Assembly (NCBI GenBank): GCA_016207805.1
Contig: JACQZO010000009.1
Location: 1-45,561 of the forward strand
DNA from: Candidatus Abawacabacteria bacterium
GTDB lineage: Bacteria; Patescibacteriota; Gracilibacteria; RBG-16-42-10
DNA length: 45,561 nt
Reading direction: 5' to 3'
Below, in pieces: positions 33,452 to 41,375 of this stretch. The translations under genes and the position numbers were made by a program. The first letter of the stretch is position 1, and every line of letters starts with the position of its first letter. A model generated the notes under the pieces. The model saw only the letters and a program-made list of their open reading frames with translations, did no database searches and was not told the origin of the DNA.

Positions 33452-34348
33452 ATGTTCTCTCTCCCATCGCAACTCAATGATTTCTTCATCATTTTCTTAG
33501 GTCTAGTGATAGAAGCTTTGCCTTTTATTTTACTTGGCGTAATACTCTCGAGTTTACTTTCTTTATTTATTACCGAAGAAAAAGTGCTTCGTTTTATTCC
33601 TCGTAATAAGTTCTTAGCTTTGCTCTATGCCTCTCTTACCGGCTTTCTGCTCCCAGTATGTGAATGTGGCAATATTCCTCTAGCTCGAAAGTTTACGATG
33701 AAAGGTATTCCTCCTTATTTGGCAGTCACTTTTCTTCTAGCAGCACCAGTCTTAAATCCAATAGTAGTATTCTCAACCTATGCTGCCTTCCGTGACATTC
33801 CCGAAATAGTAATTCTGCGTTTTGTCTTCGCCTTTATCGTGGCTATTATTGTTGGCTATATTTTTAGCTTTGCCAAGGACAAACGTGAAATTGTCAAAGA
33901 AACTAGCATTGTGGATTGTCATGTCGAACATGCCCATACCCATTCTCGCTGGTCTACTTTTATGCAAAATATGCAAAGTGAATTTGCTGAAATGATGGTA
34001 TTGATGGTGATTGGTGGTTTGATCGCAGCTGCCGTACAAACATTTTTACCGAGACAGTTAATCACTTCTTTGGGTACCGGGCCAGTGATATCAATTGTGG
34101 TAATGATGTTATTAGCTTTTGTGGTTTCTATTTGTTCCAATGTTGATGCTTTCTTTGCTCTAGCCTATGCTTCCACTTTTTCTAGCGGAGCTATTCTCGC
34201 TTTCTTAGTTTTTGGCCCTATGATTGATATCAAAAGTCTCATTATGATGTCGACTACCTTCAAAACCAAGGCTATTGTGCTCATGACTATCCTTACTCTG
34301 CAATTGGTATTTGTGCTCACTTTGCTAATGAATCTCTATGTTAGCTAA
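33452..34348 (+). CDS. YraQ/DUF318-type permease (YcgR-like)
   Basis: The 298-residue protein has about eight transmembrane helices. GFLLPVCECGNIPLARKF and AAPVLNPIVVFSTY are signatures of the DUF318/ArsP_1 permease family, and a second half carries VSICSNVDAFFALAYAS. A His-rich loop (HVEHAHTHSRWS) lies between halves and may bind metal. I prefer the ATG at 33452 to a TTG at 33440. The 3' end overlaps the next gene by 11 nt, the YcgQ-type partner. Substrate not established; the znuA/zur locus lies 10 kb away. Confidence 0.88.
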   Translation: MFSLPSQLNDFFIIFLGLVIEALPFILLGVILSSLLSLFITEEKVLRFIPRNKFLALLYASLTGFLLPVCECGNIPLARKFTMKGIPPYLAVTFLLAAPVLNPIVVFSTYAAFRDIPEIVILRFVFAFIVAIIVGYIFSFAKDKREIVKETSIVDCHVEHAHTHSRWSTFMQNMQSEFAEMMVLMVIGGLIAAAVQTFLPRQLITSLGTGPVISIVVMMLLAFVVSICSNVDAFFALAYASTFSSGAILAFLVFGPMIDIKSLIMMSTTFKTKAIVLMTILTLQLVFVLTLLMNLYVS

Positions 34349-35030
34349 AAAAGGACTGTTCATTTTTCTTTTTGCTGGTTACGGGCTTGGCTTTCTCTGG
34401 TTGTTGGCAAAAAAGAAGCTATTACTTTTCTTACACCCAGATTTCGTTCCTTTAGCTGTGGCCGCTGCAGTAATCATGTTGTTGGTTGCTTTCAGTATTT
34501 TTAGCTTAGCTCATTATCATGCTGTGAAGCTGAAGCGATGGCGAATACTCCTTTTGTGCTTGCCCCTTTTACTGATTTGCTTCACTGATCTCAAACCTCT
34601 ATCCAGTATTGCTGCGGCAGAACGTGGGATAAACACGGGGGCCTTAACTGTGGGGCGGCGCTTTACTACTGGTGGTTTTGCTACCAAACCGGAGAAGCGT
34701 TCATTATATCAATGGGTAATTGCTCTGAATGCCGACCCTGAACCTAGTCATTATGAAGGTCAGGCGGTGAATGTGAAAGGTTTTATTATGCATCAAGAGG
34801 GACAGACTTTGGTCGCGCGTTTCATTTTGACTTGTTGTGCGGCTGATGCTCGTGTCTTGAGCTTGCCTATCAAGAGCACTCAGGAAAGCGTGGCTACCCT
34901 CAAGGATGATCAATGGGTACATGTGATGGGTAAAATGGCAGTTGAAGAGAAAGATGGTAAGCGCTCTTTAATTGTTATTCCCACTAAGGTTGATCTAATT
35001 GCTATACCTGAAGACCCTTATGAAATTTAG
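34338..35030 (+). CDS. YcgQ-like (TIGR03943-type) permease partner
   Basis: The 230-residue protein has two or three N-terminal membrane helices (8-25, 36-57, 69-85) and an outside domain (about 95-230) with GQAVNVKGFIMHQEGQTLVARFILTCCAADARV, the TIGR03943 signature with its CC pair, and WVHVMGKM. In Bacillus this protein is paired with the DUF318 permease, as here (11-nt overlap). It also overlaps the next gene by 11 nt. Confidence 0.85.
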   Translation: MLAKKGLFIFLFAGYGLGFLWLLAKKKLLLFLHPDFVPLAVAAAVIMLLVAFSIFSLAHYHAVKLKRWRILLLCLPLLLICFTDLKPLSSIAAAERGINTGALTVGRRFTTGGFATKPEKRSLYQWVIALNADPEPSHYEGQAVNVKGFIMHQEGQTLVARFILTCCAADARVLSLPIKSTQESVATLKDDQWVHVMGKMAVEEKDGKRSLIVIPTKVDLIAIPEDPYEI

Positions 35031-36396
35031 ATCATTTTTCGACAAAGTTGCTTGGAGTATTGTTCTGATATTGAGCCTTTTCATTATCGGTATGGTGGCT
35101 GGTGGTGATTTCACCGAGCCACGTATCCAATATTTTAATGGTCAAAAACAAGCTATTGCCGCTCAAACAGGGCAATTTTTATTTCGCTTCAATCGACTCA
35201 TGGATGAAAAAAGCGTTGAGAGCTCATTTCGTATTTTCCCTGCAATAAAAGGTAAGTTCAGCTGGTCTGGAAGAACTTTTGCTTTCACAGCAGATGCACC
35301 TTTGCATTATGATGAGCATTTCACGATTACCTTTATTGGCGCTCATGACCGTGCTGGTAAGGTAATGCCAGCTATCACTCTCCAAGCAAAAACGAAGGAG
35401 CAATCATTACTTTTCTTAGATGAACAGGGAAGGGTTCAGCAATTAGTTTTGGCGGCTAATACAGTAAAGTCGCTTACGCCGGAGCATTTGTTTGTCCAAC
35501 AGTTTTCTGTTTCCCCTCTAGGAACACATCTGGCTCTATTGGCCACCACTAGCAAAGATAATAGTACAGATCGTAGTGAGTTCCGTTTGTATATCTATGA
35601 TCTCAATGCGGGCAACCTACAATTAGTTAATAATGAGCAGGGAAAAGTGTTAGATGAATTACAGTGGCTACCAGATGGCAGTGGCATCGGATATACATTT
35701 ATTAATATGAGCAACAATACCGAGGGGATTGCTTGGTATGAAATGGCCAGTGAAAAAGTCCAGGAGATTGCCACAGGAAAGGCCCGTGCTTATAGTTTTT
35801 ATTTCACGCCCGATGGCAATAAAATAGTATACATCAATAGTGACGGAGCTTTGATTTTGGGTGATATGCCTGAAGGTAATGGTGCTTTAATTGCTACGAC
35901 GTTTACTGATATTGTTGGTTTCAATGAGACAGGAGATTATTTCGCTTACATCGCTCCCCAAAGCGTCAATGCTTTTGATCTTACCAATCAACCAATCTTA
36001 GTAAATGCCGAAGGGAATGAAAAAGAGATTCCACTGCCCGAGAGCACGAACTTTGATATGATGTTTGTCCCTCAAACAAAAAAGATTGTTTGGACCCAAG
36101 AAATCAGTTTAGGAAAAGAACGGAGAGACAAGATTGTCGCTTTTGATTATGAAAAAAATACCTTCCAAGTTGTCATTGATCGAGAAGATTGTGCTGCTTT
36201 CCATCCCACTCCCAATCCTGATGGCTCTTTATTAGCCTGGCAATGTGTAGAAAATGACAATAAGGGCTATGTGCTCACAGGCTGGAATGATTATCAAGGG
36301 AAAATTGTGACTGGTAAATTATGGCTAAAAGATTTTATTAGTGGGGAAGAGAAAGATCTTCATATTCAGGGTGCTGGTATGCAGTTTTTGCCTTAG
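35020..36396 (+). CDS. membrane-anchored Ig-like plus beta-propeller protein
   Basis: From the ATG at 35020 (458 aa) there is one membrane anchor (about 9-27). An Ig-like Big_5-type domain follows (about 40-125; FLFRFNRLMDEKSVESSFRI...KFSWSGRTFAFT). Then comes a TolB/WD40-like propeller (about 145-455) with repeated 'W.pdG..i.y' blades such as LQWLPDGSGIGYTF and FYFTPDGNKIVYIN. It is exported, facing outside. Role unknown; overlap with the YcgQ-like gene suggests joint expression. Confidence 0.8.
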   Translation: MKFRSFFDKVAWSIVLILSLFIIGMVAGGDFTEPRIQYFNGQKQAIAAQTGQFLFRFNRLMDEKSVESSFRIFPAIKGKFSWSGRTFAFTADAPLHYDEHFTITFIGAHDRAGKVMPAITLQAKTKEQSLLFLDEQGRVQQLVLAANTVKSLTPEHLFVQQFSVSPLGTHLALLATTSKDNSTDRSEFRLYIYDLNAGNLQLVNNEQGKVLDELQWLPDGSGIGYTFINMSNNTEGIAWYEMASEKVQEIATGKARAYSFYFTPDGNKIVYINSDGALILGDMPEGNGALIATTFTDIVGFNETGDYFAYIAPQSVNAFDLTNQPILVNAEGNEKEIPLPESTNFDMMFVPQTKKIVWTQEISLGKERRDKIVAFDYEKNTFQVVIDREDCAAFHPTPNPDGSLLAWQCVENDNKGYVLTGWNDYQGKIVTGKLWLKDFISGEEKDLHIQGAGMQFLP

Positions 36397-36457
36397 TAAT
36401 AAAAAGGTACTTGTGGCTAAATAATCCATAGAGTAGCGTGCTTACTTATGAATTAAT

Positions 36458-37459
36458 ATGACAAGACAGCCGAATAAGATAAATATTCTAACATGTGTTG
36501 ATGATGTGTCGTCAGCTTGTCCAGCTGCTACTGCTGGTATCGATGGTGTCTGCATGGGTGTAGAGAAGTTTGTTGCTGAGGCCAATAGGCAATCTTTAGC
36601 AGAGCTACTTGCAAGATCTCAAGTGTTAGTCCACATTCCTGGACAAGAAATACGCACTGGGGACTTGGGGAATAGACGTTCATTAAATTTAATCAAGGGG
36701 CAGTTAATCAGTTTTGTTTGTCAGCCTAAATTAGATCATGGTAGTCGATTTATTCCTGTCAATCTCGCCACCATTCCCTTAAGTCTCGAGGTCGGTGATA
36801 TCTTTACTATGGGCGATGGCCGTATTGCCTTTCAGGTAGAATCGCTGGCGGAAGATCGTTCAAGATTGGTTGCCAAAGCATTATGTGCTGGCTGTATATT
36901 GGCAAAGCAATCTATTCATTGGGCAAAAGATAATTTGGTTGCTCATGGTCAAATAGCAGATAATCAAGTGGTTTCTGTTCGTCGCTTAACAGTGCATGAG
37001 CGTCGTCCCCATCAGATAGTTTTAGGTGATGTGAGAGATGCGGATATTGTCACCAGAGCGCAGGTGCAATTATCTGATACTGGTGTGAAAGTATTAGCAG
37101 AGATTGCTAGCGGTACAGGAATCGAAAACTTAGCTGCCATTGCTCAAAAGTCTGATGGCATTGTCATAAACAGACGCCAATTAGTAATAGATATGGGGGA
37201 TCGTTATGGTGCCCACACATTTGATGATATTGTGGGAAGAACAGCCAGTAAGCCAATTATTGTCCGTGGCGCTTTCGCCTCTTCTATGCTTTCTGAGTGG
37301 GATCTTTCCGCTGCCGATAGAGAAGACATTGCTGTCCAAGTACGATCAGGAGTTTCAGCAATTATGTTGGGCGGAGTTTTTCATAAAGTGCCTGATCGTG
37401 CTAGATTGGTAGAAAAATTAAGAGGGTGTATTACTAAAGCTTTACTAACAAATGCATGA
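36458..37459 (+). CDS. pyruvate-kinase-like pseudoenzyme
   Basis: The 333-residue protein follows pyruvate kinase domains A-B-A and aligns with the true enzyme at 39329: VLVHIPGQEIRTGDL against ILADLPGSKIRLGSF, GDIFTMGDGRIAFQV against GQIVTLGDGETGFEV, VLAEIASGTGIENL against VVAKVETLQGVQNI. The catalytic Lys is Glu (E215), the metal-binding Glu is Ala and the RGDLG motif is NRRQL; the NFSHG loop is absent. It should not transfer phosphate. It may be a regulator or effector sensor (inference). Its stop overlaps the next gene by ATGA. Confidence 0.75.
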   Translation: MTRQPNKINILTCVDDVSSACPAATAGIDGVCMGVEKFVAEANRQSLAELLARSQVLVHIPGQEIRTGDLGNRRSLNLIKGQLISFVCQPKLDHGSRFIPVNLATIPLSLEVGDIFTMGDGRIAFQVESLAEDRSRLVAKALCAGCILAKQSIHWAKDNLVAHGQIADNQVVSVRRLTVHERRPHQIVLGDVRDADIVTRAQVQLSDTGVKVLAEIASGTGIENLAAIAQKSDGIVINRRQLVIDMGDRYGAHTFDDIVGRTASKPIIVRGAFASSMLSEWDLSAADREDIAVQVRSGVSAIMLGGVFHKVPDRARLVEKLRGCITKALLTNA

Positions 37460-38178
37460 AGCGAGATGTCAAAAAAGAAATTTTAGCAACACTGTTGAAA
37501 GCTGATCGCTTAAAGTATGGGGATATTCATCCGGAAGGAATTGGCAATGATCTTTTTAACTATCATCTACAGCATCTGGTTAAAATGGGTTTGGTAAGTA
37601 AAGATGACAAAATTTATAGTCTGAGTAATTTGGGTAAGTATCATGTTGCCGAGCAAAACCCTTTGAGTCCCAGCGGTCGTACTGCAGATCGCTTCAAAAT
37701 GAATGTACTCACAGTAGTGCTGCGAGGCCAAGGAAAAAACTTGGAAGTACTAATGCAAACTCGCAAACGCCACCCTTTTTATGATTCAAAGAGCGTGATG
37801 GGTGGTACTATCCGCAAAGGGGAGCTGGTGGCTGAAGCTGCTCAGCGCAAATTGAAAACAGAAACTGGTCTAACTGCCAATCTCAAGCTGTGTGGTCTGA
37901 TTCGCCAAGTGAATCTAGATAAACAGAATGTTCTGGTTGTGGAAGATGTGCTGTTTCATATTTGTTGCACAGATTTATTTGAAGGTGAATTACTAGCGAA
38001 GACTGACTACGGAGAAAATTTTTGGTGCCCTATTGAACAGGCGATTCAAGAACACAAAAAACATCATGGGTCATTACAATTATTAGTAAAGTTTTTCACA
38101 GCGCTCAAAAAACAAAACTTTCGTGATCTACCGTTATTTTATTGGGAAAAGAAAAGCCTCTTAAATTCAGCATTCTGA
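37456..38178 (+). CDS. winged-helix Nudix-fold protein with degenerate Nudix box
   Basis: Residues about 1-68 form a winged helix-turn-helix (DLFNYHLQHLVKMGLVSKDDKIYSLSNLG) and about 80-200 a Nudix fold. The box (117-139) reads G-x5-E then RKLKTETGL where REUxEExGU is expected. Two of the Glu residues are replaced (K132, T135), so hydrolysis is doubtful. This suggests a ligand-sensing regulator in the style of NrtR but with reversed domain order. Translationally coupled to the pyruvate-kinase-like pseudoenzyme. Its last residues (NSAF) and stop come from repeat B. Confidence 0.8.
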   Translation: MKRDVKKEILATLLKADRLKYGDIHPEGIGNDLFNYHLQHLVKMGLVSKDDKIYSLSNLGKYHVAEQNPLSPSGRTADRFKMNVLTVVLRGQGKNLEVLMQTRKRHPFYDSKSVMGGTIRKGELVAEAAQRKLKTETGLTANLKLCGLIRQVNLDKQNVLVVEDVLFHICCTDLFEGELLAKTDYGENFWCPIEQAIQEHKKHHGSLQLLVKFFTALKKQNFRDLPLFYWEKKSLLNSAF

Positions 38179-38309
38179 ATGCTGAATTTAAAATTGAGGG
38201 AGGAGGTTATCCCGCTTTTAGTCTGGTTAAGAAAAATATACATCATAGTTTATGAAATAACTTTCGTCTTACTGTCCATTCCGAATTCTGAATTCCGCAT
38301 TCAGAATTG
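38164..38309. repeat. dispersed element B, copy 2
   Basis: It has the same inverted CTGAATT-type arms (38164-38191, 38278-38309) and core as the element at 2485, with GAGGGAGGAGG, ATATACATCAT and CTGTCCATTC in the same order. The left arm overlaps the end of the Nudix-fold gene and provides its stop codon. Confidence 0.8.
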
Positions 38310-38381
38310 TTATCCCTACCTAGTACTCGCTCGGTAGATTCTCAGACAAAATAGTATATTTTATTTTCTCACCTAAACTTT

Positions 38382-39263
38382 ATGACATTAGCCAATTTGA
38401 ATGCTGATCGGGAAGTAGAAGAAAGATTTGCTTTTTCTGAGCAGCAGCGTGGCGTCCTGCGGCGATGCGTTGGGGCGAAGCTAAAAGCAAAGAAGTATTT
38501 TGTAAACTTTGGTATCGAGCATAGAGAGCCATTGACTGAGAGGGGACTGCGAATAAAGGGAAATTGGCTACGTGCTCGGGTGGCAAATCCTGATCAGGCA
38601 ATGATCAAGCAAATGGTAGAAATAACCCAGGAAAAGAGACTGGCTTTATTGATTGCATTAGGGTTGAGACCCAAGTTTACGCTAAAGTTACCAAAACCAA
38701 CTTTAGGTTTTGCCCAAGAATTTGAAGATGTGGCAGGAATAGCAGCACAATTAGGAAGTGATGCTAGAAACGAAGCTGAGCTACTAGAGCGATTACAACG
38801 TGATGGTTATACCATTGATGCTGGTTTTTCTACACGTAGAGAAGAATATGGGACTGATGATGGCATGATACTGACTGCAGATGATAGTACCTGTATTCAT
38901 ACTGGTATAAGTGGTTATTTCCCAGTGATTCGCCAAGTGACTGAAGTAGAAATCATGGCTATCGCCGGAGCGGAAGCTGAGGCCAGAGCAAAAATTCGTG
39001 ATGTGGTGACTGGCGCACTAGGTGATGTGGCACTAACGGCAGCCATTCCTAGTACCATAATTGCCTGTGTCTCCGCTCACACTGATCCCAGGTATGTCGC
39101 TAGACTGATTGAGGCTGAGCGTATTGTCCCAGCGCAGTTAAGTGCTTTGGTTACCAATACCGAGTTGCCCCTCGATCATCTTCACAGAATACTATCACAA
39201 GTGTCGGTTGAAATGCGTGAAGCTTTATCATCTCTATTCTTTCCTCTAATGCGTAATCTATAG
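38382..39263 (+). CDS. CYTH-like (triphosphate tunnel) protein, paralog 1
   Basis: The 293-residue protein follows the CYTH order of charged motifs: REVEERF (E11, E13, R15), LRIKGNWLRARV (56-67), FTLKLPKP (K102), FSTRREEYG (about 149-157), LTADDSTCIH (164-173) and VTEVEIM (E188, E190). A helical C-terminal extension of about 100 residues is not part of known CYTH domains. CYTH enzymes hydrolyse or bind triphosphates with a divalent metal (thiamine triphosphatase, CyaB, polyphosphatase). It is the first of four paralogs. TATATT (38355-38360) ends 22 nt before the ATG. Confidence 0.7.
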   Translation: MTLANLNADREVEERFAFSEQQRGVLRRCVGAKLKAKKYFVNFGIEHREPLTERGLRIKGNWLRARVANPDQAMIKQMVEITQEKRLALLIALGLRPKFTLKLPKPTLGFAQEFEDVAGIAAQLGSDARNEAELLERLQRDGYTIDAGFSTRREEYGTDDGMILTADDSTCIHTGISGYFPVIRQVTEVEIMAIAGAEAEARAKIRDVVTGALGDVALTAAIPSTIIACVSAHTDPRYVARLIEAERIVPAQLSALVTNTELPLDHLHRILSQVSVEMREALSSLFFPLMRNL

Positions 39264-39294
39264 TTCATAACTTCTTTCCTTTCTTCCTTTTCCC

Positions 39295-39327
39295 ATTCGT
39301 AATTAGTAATTCGTAATTTGTAATTCT
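39295..39327 (+). repeat. heptamer repeat A (GTAATTC), copy 5
   Basis: Four and a half ATTCGTA/ATTAGTA units end 2 nt before the pyruvate kinase ATG at 39329. Confidence 0.85.
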
Positions 39328-39328
39328 T

Positions 39329-40351
39329 ATGTTTATCGTTGCCACCATTTCCAAAAATTCTTATTCCCCAGAAAAAATTGCAGAAATTATTCAAGCAGGC
39401 GCCACTGTTTTACGGTTCAATTTTAGTCACGGTACACCTGAAGAAATGCATGCCAAAGTGCAAATAGCTCAAGCCGTGATTAGTGAATTGGGTAAAGAAG
39501 GCGAAGTGAAAATACTAGCAGATTTACCTGGTAGCAAGATTCGCTTGGGAAGTTTCGCGGGAGGAGAAATCAAAATACAGGCAGGCCAGAAAATGCGTTT
39601 TCAAGAGGGGAAGCATTCAGATAATCCCCATGAATATTTAGCAGTTAACTGGGAAGATATTGGAAAACTAGTAACTGTTGGCCAAATAGTAACTTTGGGA
39701 GACGGTGAGACCGGCTTTGAAGTGACCGAATTGCTCGATGAAAAAAGCTTTCAAGCGGTAGCGATTAGTACTGCTAGTTTTTCCGAGTTCAAAGGAATCA
39801 ATTTGGGTAGCGTTATGGATTCAGTCGATCATTTCACTCCTCAAATGCTTGCCCATTTGGCACAGTTGGCTGTCCTCAAACCTGAATGGGTCGCTTTTTC
39901 TTTTGTAAATAGTGCGGAGTATATGAAGCGAGCGCAGGCATTATTGCAGCCTCATCTCACTATTGATTGGCAACCAAAAGTTGTGGCAAAAGTAGAGACC
40001 TTGCAAGGCGTGCAAAACATTGCTGATATTGTAGCAGCAGTGGACATTGTACTCGTTGCTCGAGGGGATTTGGGCCTCACTTGCCCAATTGAACAATTAG
40101 GCATTTTTCAAAAACAAATTGTGAAAGCTACTAAAGCTGGCCATAAACAGGTAATTGTCTCTACCCAAATTTTAGATAGTATTGTGAACTTTTTCATTCC
40201 TTCTCGCGCTGAAGTTCTGGATCTAACTAATATTGTTCTAGATGGGGCTGATGGCATTATGCTAGCCAAAGAAACTGGTATCAGTTTGACTCCCGGTCGG
40301 TCAGTAACTATGGCAAAAAAGATCATTGCTGCAGTTGAACAGTGGGCTTAA
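39329..40351 (+). CDS. pyk: pyruvate kinase lacking the C-terminal domain
   Basis: Converts PEP and ADP to pyruvate and ATP. Substrate motifs are VLRFNFSHG (R29, N31, S33), ILADLPGSKIRLG (D65), VVAKVET (catalytic K221, E223), RGDLG (245-249) and SRAEVLDLTNIVLDGADGIMLAKETG. The B domain is at about 68-160. At 340 aa it stops after the barrel. The C-terminal domain of about 120 residues that binds allosteric effectors and helps form tetramers is missing, so regulation must differ. The pseudoenzyme paralog lies 1.9 kb upstream. Confidence 0.93.
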   Translation: MFIVATISKNSYSPEKIAEIIQAGATVLRFNFSHGTPEEMHAKVQIAQAVISELGKEGEVKILADLPGSKIRLGSFAGGEIKIQAGQKMRFQEGKHSDNPHEYLAVNWEDIGKLVTVGQIVTLGDGETGFEVTELLDEKSFQAVAISTASFSEFKGINLGSVMDSVDHFTPQMLAHLAQLAVLKPEWVAFSFVNSAEYMKRAQALLQPHLTIDWQPKVVAKVETLQGVQNIADIVAAVDIVLVARGDLGLTCPIEQLGIFQKQIVKATKAGHKQVIVSTQILDSIVNFFIPSRAEVLDLTNIVLDGADGIMLAKETGISLTPGRSVTMAKKIIAAVEQWA

Positions 40352-40370
40352 GTTTTCCAGTTTGTTCCTG

Positions 40371-40415
40371 TCTTTGTCTTCGTCTCGGTCTTGGTCTTTT
40401 ATGATCTCCTCTTTC
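40371..40415 (+). repeat. repeat D (GTCTTN hexamers), single arm
   Basis: TGTCTTTGTCTTCGTCTCGG hexamers followed by TATGATCTCCTCTTTCGTTC match the right arm of the inverted repeat at 23746-23794. No inverted partner is seen nearby. Confidence 0.75.
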
Positions 40416-40484
40416 GTTCCTTTATTCTATTTTGCTCCTTGACGAGATCTTTGAATATAGTAGTGTTGCTACTTGTCTATTTTC

Positions 40485-41363
40485 ATGGCCCGAATTGATG
40501 TGCTAGATGCAAGGTTAGTACCGGAAAGTGTTGATGAAAAAGTTCAAGCGCAGGCTATGGTTGGCTGGGAAAGAGTTGAAAGTAACGATTCCTGTACTTT
40601 TGTATTTAGTGCCCCAGTAAATGAAAGCCTGCGCAGTGGAGTTGTGCCAGTAGGATTTTCTTTGTGTGTTAAAGGTTTAGCTAGAGATGCTGTTTTGCGT
40701 GTCATGCGTAATCCTCAATTATTGCTGCGCCAATTAGAAGAAATAGCTCCCGAACTGCTTCAGCCAATGTTATGGGTTAATGACATGAATGCTGATCAGT
40801 ATTACCGGGAAACAGTTTTAGATGAGTTGGCTCGGGTATTAGTAGGTGATAGGCATGGTATCGAGACTGTTCGTGAAATTGTTGAATTACTTTTGTCATC
40901 AGCCTATAGCTTATATAGTGCGGTAGTTTCTCATCGTGATAGTTTTCGCCAGCTGGCATTAGATCCCCATGCTCCTGGTGAAGTAACATGGTTGGAACAT
41001 GATTGTATTCACCCTGCTCAGGATATTACTGGTAAACCCTACCGGGTTCTAGAGATGAAAACAGTGCTTGCTTTTCCCAATACACTTCCTGATATTGTCA
41101 GTGAACGTTTAGTGCGAGATGTAATGAGTAGAAATGAACGTTGGCGTATCGCGCGAATTTGCGCTGCTAATTGTCATTCTATGCCTGACCCAGATACCAC
41201 CTGCCTAATTCGTGACGGAGCTGCTGCCAGATTAGCTTCTTTAGTAAGGGTTGGCGCAATTGATGTGTCAGAAATTGCATCTGTCAGAGACGCGGGTTTT
41301 CTTCCCGATCGGAAACTAATACGACTTAAATCGCAGGGAATTGATATTAGTGGAGTAAAATAA
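40485..41363 (+). CDS. CYTH-like protein, paralog 2, catalytically degenerate
   Basis: 292 residues from the ATG at 40485 (a TTG 12 nt upstream is less likely). Aligns with its neighbours in motif order, but the first motif is IDVLDAR (ExE lost), LRxR is LCVK, the TLK strand is LWVND, and the final ExE is EMK. HRDSFRQL and TWLEHDCIH correspond to the conserved HTDRKEF and LTIDDSTCMH. Catalysis is unlikely; it may pair with an intact paralog. TTGCTC-N18-TATAGT is a possible promoter. The next paralog follows by 12 nt. Confidence 0.6.
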   Translation: MARIDVLDARLVPESVDEKVQAQAMVGWERVESNDSCTFVFSAPVNESLRSGVVPVGFSLCVKGLARDAVLRVMRNPQLLLRQLEEIAPELLQPMLWVNDMNADQYYRETVLDELARVLVGDRHGIETVREIVELLLSSAYSLYSAVVSHRDSFRQLALDPHAPGEVTWLEHDCIHPAQDITGKPYRVLEMKTVLAFPNTLPDIVSERLVRDVMSRNERWRIARICAANCHSMPDPDTTCLIRDGAAARLASLVRVGAIDVSEIASVRDAGFLPDRKLIRLKSQGIDISGVK

Positions 41364-41375
41364 TAAGTAGTGCTT

